The position numbers and the translations under genes were made by a program. Positions 59,052 to 64,000 of a stretch of DNA of 64,000 nt are shown here, piece by piece. The stretch's first letter is position 1; every line of letters begins with the position of its first letter. The notes below the pieces were generated by a model. It ran no database searches. It was not told where the DNA came from and saw nothing but the letters and a program-made list of their open reading frames with translations. This DNA is from Elephas maximus indicus (taxonomy: Eukaryota > Chordata > Mammalia > Proboscidea > Elephantidae): NCBI RefSeq assembly GCF_024166365.1, contig NC_064838.1, forward strand, positions 76,710,001-76,774,000. The letters are read 5' to 3'.

Positions 59052-60480
59052 AGTGACTAAATAAAACCAGTTGTATTTCTATGAGGCATGTTCACATAGT
59101 AGTCAGTGCCTGAGTGAAAATAATCAAATTGAAAGTGAATGTTTCCATATTGTAATCACCACTTTCAATACCACCACGAGAATGATTTCCACGAGGAAAA
59201 AAAGTGATGGTAGTCATCAATATCATGGGTTTATTTAATTTCACCTTCATGGATGGCATTAGACTTGGTGATAATTTTGCAAATTACCAGTCTTCAACTT
59301 GTGAAATATAGATAAGGAAGCATTTATATTATACTCCTTACTTGGTAACTGATATATCATTTATTTTAAGAGATCATGGTTAAATGATATCAGTGAATGG
59401 GAAGAGATAAGATATGTGTGAGAAACCATGAGGGAAAGCTTCACATGAAAATTAGCAAGGGTCGATGAAAAATGTCCTATGCCTCTCTTGGCATCAGTAA
59501 ATAACTAAGCAATAGATATTAAGGATATAATAGGATTAATTCTTATTTGTCCAATGCAACAGGAAAGAGGCTGGTAGTACTTGGGGGAAGATGGGCCTGA
59601 AGGCTATGCTGTCAGGTCCAGAAAGAGCTTTTTTCCCTTCTGTTCTTGTCCTGGAGTTTAGAGTGCAGGACTTCTCTGAGAATACAGGGATACTCTTGAC
59701 TTCTGCTCCTTAGTGGCCTGTAGGCTTTTCTCATAGTCCAAGTCTCTTTAGGTATTTTCCAACTCCATGTGTATAGACATTTGACCCCCATTTAGAAAGA
59801 AAACCGGTGACTAGGCATTGTGAACTACAAAGGAAATATAAAATGACCCCCGCCAATTGTACTTGATACTGAAAACCAATTTCTCATTTCTGAGGATCTG
59901 TCCCAATGGCATCAAGCATACGATGGTACGTGTTTGAGTCTGGTCTCTAGCCTGAAATTTGGTCTTTGCATAGCTTAAAACTTGTTTCAGGAAAACTTAT
60001 TTTTGCTGCAGAATAATATTTAAGAGCTGTGTACAGTGCTTTCACAGTTTTAACTATTGGTCACTTACCCATCTTTCCCAAATGCCACTTTGGAAAGGAA
60101 GTGGTTTATATGAACTATTGCTTCAACTATTTTTATTAACGATGCCATAGTATATATTTGGTGGCGAGCACCTGCTGAAGAATGTTATGCTATCTACTAA
60201 AGAATAACATTAAAAAAAATTTTGTGATCAGTGAAAAAAAATTAGTAGAGCTGTACTGCAGATCTATAGCATGTTTAAAGTATTGCGTTAGTAGGTTAAT
60301 GAAGATTCCGAAAAGGAAAATAGCCCAACCAATACAATTTAATCTTGACTCTTTTCCAGTGTTGTTAACATTTTTTTTTTAATTAAGGTTTCTAAGTTAA
60401 TTGCTGATAAATGAAAAGGGGAAAATGGAAGAAACTATAGAAATTCTTAAGCTGCATTTTTTATAAAACAATTATTTTCA
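59052..60480. other. Upstream region of the second OR5D-like locus, no repeat recognised
   Basis: About 1.1 kb of this has no counterpart in copy A between 18.8 and 19.08 kb. Alignment resumes near 60490 ('ctgcctctgatgatactg' against 'ctgcttctgacgatactg' at 19158). It may hold an upstream non-coding exon, but nothing in the sequence shows it. Confidence 0.45.
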
Positions 60481-60801
60481 AGAAATTTAGATTCATGCTA
60501 ACAAAGTGGCCCTTCCTGTGAAGGAGCTGCCTCTGATGATACTGATTTTGATTGTTTGAATATAGCAGGATCTAGTCTCTTTTTGTTATTTTCAAATTTG
60601 TTCTTTAATATTCCACTTGCACAAAATTAATATTTACTGTATAAGTGTGACATTAGTAAGTTTCAAATATTCAAATAATTTAAGAGGAGCAAACAAGTAT
60701 TTTCCACAAAATCTTTATAGACATTCAATAAACCTCTCTTTTTTTAATTTTTTTTTTCATTTTCTACTGTCTAATTCAAGTATTGTTTCTCACGATAATC
60801 A

Positions 60802-60820
60802 AATTTCTTATTTTCTCAGC
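60802..60820 (+). promoter_or_regulatory. Probable splice acceptor before the OR5D-like coding exon
   Basis: 'aatttcttattttctcag' (AG at 60818-60819) is a good acceptor. Coding homology starts at 60821. The counterpart in copy A has 'ctattttctcaacag' and is weaker. Confidence 0.5.
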
Positions 60821-61765
60821 AGAAACCAAAAAAATAAGAGTACTGGAGCCACTTTCATCCTCTTGGGCTTCTCAGAATACCTGGACCTCCAGGTGCCCCT
60901 CTTCATGGTCTTCCTGACCATCTACATGGTCACCATCATCGGGAATCTGTGCATGATCATGATCATCAGGATCAACCCCAAACTCCACACCACCATGTAC
61001 TTTTTCCTCAGCCACTTGTCCTTTGTTGTTTTCTGTTACTCTTCAGTAGTTACACCCAAACTATTAGAAAACTTGGTTGTGGAAGACAGAACCATCTCCT
61101 TCACAGGGTGCGTCATACAATTCTTCTTTCTTTGCATATTTGTGGTGACAGAGACATTCATGTTCGCCGTGATGGCTTATGATGGATTTGTAGCAGTTTG
61201 TAACCCCTTGCTCTATACGGTTGCAATGTCCCCAAAACTTTGTCTCTTTTTGGTAGCTGCCTCATACTCTTGGAGTATAGTCTCTTCCTTGACATTCACC
61301 TATTTTCTGTTAACATTATCCTTTTGTGGGACTAACTTCATAAACAACTTTGTCTGTGAGCATGCTGCCATTGTTGCTGTGTCCTGTTCTGACCCCTACA
61401 TTAGTCAAAAGATCATTTTAGTGTCGGCCACATTCAATGAAATAAGCAGCCTCATGATGATTCTTACTTCCTATATTTTCATTTTTATCACTATCATGAA
61501 GATGGCATCAACTGGGAGGTGACCCAAGGCCTTCTCCATCTGTGCCTCCCACCTAACTACCATTGCCATCTTCCATGGAACCACCCTTTTTCTCTACTGT
61601 GTGCCTAATCCCAAGGGCTCATGGCTCATGGTCAAGGTGGCCTCTGTGTTTTACACAGTGGTCATCCCCATGCTGAGCCCCCTGGTCTATAGTCTCAGGA
61701 ACAAAGATTTCAAGGCGGCAGTTAGGAAGTTAGCCAATACCAAGCTACCCTGTCACAAACTGTAA
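60821..61765 (+). pseudogene. Olfactory receptor pseudogene, OR5D-like, one premature stop
   Basis: A 315-codon OR frame (including the terminal TAA at 61763-61765) broken by TGA at 61520-61522, codon 234, between the third intracellular loop and helix 6. Helix 1 ([13 protein letters not shown]), helix 2 ([12 protein letters not shown]), the [12 protein letters not shown] extracellular Cys region, and helices 6-7 ([14 protein letters not shown]) are present. Key changes: the DRY-type triplet is DGF (R to G near 61183), PMYFFL has T for P, and NPxxY is SPLVY. There is no in-frame ATG near the N-terminus; the next one upstream (60617) would add 68 residues that are not OR sequence. Nearest kin in the window is 19452-21300; family assignment as for that locus. 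Confidence 0.92.
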
Positions 61766-63868
61766 AGTCAGTATAGATTTACTTATTCATTTTCCAGAGA
61801 ATTGTGAGGAATTGTCCAAGTGTTTAGCTGTTATATTGATTCAGATTCCTCTTCAAATATCAAAGCAGTGCATGTGTCTAATGTAACTCCCCATTTGATT
61901 GCTCTTCAATAACGTTGTTCCTTACAGCTTAGGAAATCAGTTGAAATATAATTAGTAACATAGTAATTAAAGCTCAGTTCATTTAAATTAAAGCTCTTGA
62001 ATCAGAGTTTGGCAATTAAAGGTTTCTGAGTTAGTACACATGGCAATGTGGTTACCCATGTAAATTAAGTCATTTTGAGAATGGGTTTATTGAGATATTC
62101 TGAAAATGTATAGCTTAGCGGGAGAGAGGATACTTTATAGCATAACATAGTAAACACAGTAAACAAAGATCTATCTGTTCAATACTCAGACATGAAATAT
62201 GTTGAAAATATTAATTTCATATTTTAATATGCACATAAGGCATATCTCTGCCTCAACATAGTCCAAAATATGGATGACTTAAGTTTTATTTGGTAATATA
62301 AATTTTACTTTCTTTCTGTATAGTAAGAGAGTCAGACATGCTATGATCTGCTATTATTTGTGGTCCTCAGATCTAGCCTGATCTTGGCTAATGAACTTAT
62401 CTCAGGGAAATAGGTGTGTACATTGATTGAGCAGGTCCATTTCATGTATCTGTGATTTTTCTTGGACCATAGTATGTTCATCCAATGTCAGTGACTGAGT
62501 CACAAAAGGAAACATGCCTAAACAAACGCTTTTCAAGCAACTGTTTTTGTATATTCTATTAGGCATTATGAATCACATAGCTGAGACGAAAGTCAAGGAT
62601 TGAAGAAGTATATCTTCCTCTTGTAGAGCTTAAAATTTACATGGCAAGAAGCATAGATACACAGAGGAATGAATAATTGGATCCAATATTTCAATCTACA
62701 TAAATTTAAGGTAAATACTAGCTCATGGAAAATATCCATCCTTGATATTTCAGATAAATATAACTGTAATTGGTATTATACAAGTCTTTATAAAGTAATG
62801 GATCATATTATTCATTTTATGAAATGATTGTCTTTGCTGAGTGACACTGTTTATTGTGATTGAAAATAAATGATATCTTGATAAATTTTCAGGTGCCATG
62901 ATTTTTTTTTTAATGATCTTAATCTAACTACGAAGTGTGAAATGTAACTTGATTTGTGTAAAGCATGAGCATTTTATCCTATGTGAAAAAAATTGTATTT
63001 TCTCTCACAGTGAAGCATTACTAGAATATTTTGTATTCTATTCTGTTTGTTTAGCAACATATAATACTGTTTTTAACATACTATGATCTATAAATATAGT
63101 ATCGTGCTTCTTATTTAACTCTTAATTGTCACCAGATGCCATACATAATCAAGTAAATGTTCCAGAGAAATACATTAATAGTTTGTGGAATATAAGTATA
63201 GGTACCACAGATCTCTCTTGATTACAATTTGTATGAAATATCTTTTCCATCCTTTCATATTCAATTGATTTGTATGTTTGGATCTAAAGTAAGTCTCTTG
63301 ATGGTAACATATAGTTGGCTTATTTTTTTTTCCATTCTTCTCATCTCTCTCCTTTTTGTTTATTCATTGTTTTCTAGTGTGTTATTTTGATTTCATCTTC
63401 ATCTTTTTTCTGTATATTTTTTAGTTATTTTATTAGTAGTTACCTTGGGGATTATAATTAACATCATGAATGATACAACTTAGTTCATGAACAGAAAAAA
63501 AATTAAGTTAAAATATCACTTTTATAGAAATATCAAATATAAACAAAAATAGTTGTAAAACATACTAAGTTTAAATAATAAAATTACTAAACCTTGTCAG
63601 TATCATAGCATGGAAACTTGAAAACATCAATGAGAAAAAATTTAAGTGGAACTAAATGGAGAGATACAGCATATACACTGATCAAAATATTAAGATGTAA
63701 ATTCTCTCCAAATTATTGATTGAATACAGTCTCAATCAAAATCAAAAGATAGTTGAAAAAATTGACATGCTGGCTCTAAATATGTATAAAGATGAAAAAT
63801 TCTAAAATACCCAAAGCTATTTTAAAAAAGAACATGGCTGGAGGGTTGGAAGATTTACTGCAAAACAA
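61766..63868 (+). other. 3' flank of the second OR5D-like locus, duplicated sequence
   Basis: Aligns with 21300-23850 of copy A after removing that copy's SINEs. The right part (from about 63640, 'gatacagcatatacactg') is an old L1 ORF2 remnant shared by both copies. No gene. Confidence 0.7.
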
Positions 63869-64000
63869 TACCAGTGGCATAGCTTCCAGCATCACAGCAA
63901 CACGCAAGCCCCCATCTTGCAAGAAATGGTCAGATGGATGGGGGTGTTTATTGTTGCTTTAATTGCTGAGGTGGCATGACTCAAAATGAGAAGAAACAGA
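63869..64000. mobile_element. RTE 5'-end pieces in opposite orientations, cut by the window end
   Basis: 63869-63916 is the RTE 5' leader on the minus strand ('tggcatagcttccagcatc', compare the complement of 8484-8505). From about 63960 the RTE runs on the plus strand ('gaggtggcatgactcaaaatgagaag', compare 8790-8816). Confidence 0.72.

Larger units (their letters stand above)
54620..63862 (+). repeat. Segmental duplication, copy B (carries the second OR5D-like pseudogene)
   Basis: Counterpart of 17195-23850. It is longer because it contains an RTE (55358-58116) with a nested L1, a SINE pair (58733-59040) and about 1.1 kb near 59.1-60.5 kb with no counterpart in copy A. Right boundary is in an old L1 at about 63862, just before an RTE fragment. 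Confidence 0.85.

Noticed and set aside
60617-60820. ATG at 60617 as the start of a 301-residue receptor
   Set aside because: The first 68 residues are low-complexity translation of non-coding sequence with no OR similarity; OR homology begins at 60821 after a splice-acceptor-like site.

Overview
The window is mammalian nuclear DNA and almost certainly afrotherian, most likely elephant or another paenungulate. It is full of tRNA-headed SINEs of the AfroSINE type, of an RTE (BovB-clade) LINE like the one known from elephant, and of a lineage L1 with a distinctive 3' UTR. These names come from memory of the families; no database was searched. I found no intact protein-coding gene. The only host genes are three single-exon olfactory receptor (OR) loci, all broken: an OR5D-like locus on + (about 19.45-21.30 kb) split by an L1, an OR10AG-like locus on - (32.46-33.40 kb) that is complete except for one stop codon, and a second OR5D-like locus on + (60.82-61.77 kb) with one stop codon and damaged motifs. 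In human, OR5D and OR10AG genes lie in the same large chromosome 11 OR cluster, so this looks like a repeat-rich stretch of the matching cluster.

Layout. 0-16 kb: overlapping old L1 pieces, RTE copies and SINEs, including a near full-length RTE (8443-11669) with perfect target-site duplications (TSDs) inside an older L1. About 17.2-23.85 kb and about 54.6-63.86 kb: two copies of one segmental duplication, each carrying an OR5D-like pseudogene; no insertion I could place is shared by the two copies, so the duplication is older than the insertions in it. 24.7-32.4 kb: RTE, L1, MIR and SINE remnants, AT-rich gaps and one unclassified GC-richer block. 33.4-40.2 kb: intergenic, with an L1 lying exactly between two copies of a 0.6 kb segment. 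40.7-42.3 kb: two RTE pieces in inverted orientation. 42.4-51.5 kb: a retroviral graveyard. Here an ERV-L-like gag/pro/pol remnant with a dUTPase-like end is cut twice, once by a complete ERVL-MaLR element and once by a solo LTR that itself carries a SINE. 52-54.5 kb: RTE and L1 debris.

The elements do not work together as a system. What the window offers is a readable layering of insertions: segmental duplication, then OR decay, then RTE, L1 and SINE insertions, several with TSDs that give their relative order. I saw no CRISPR array, operon, true tRNA or rRNA gene, or previously undescribed gene system. The most unusual structures are the 0.6 kb repeat flanking an L1, the OR10AG-like gene one codon from intact, and the dated OR5D segmental duplication.
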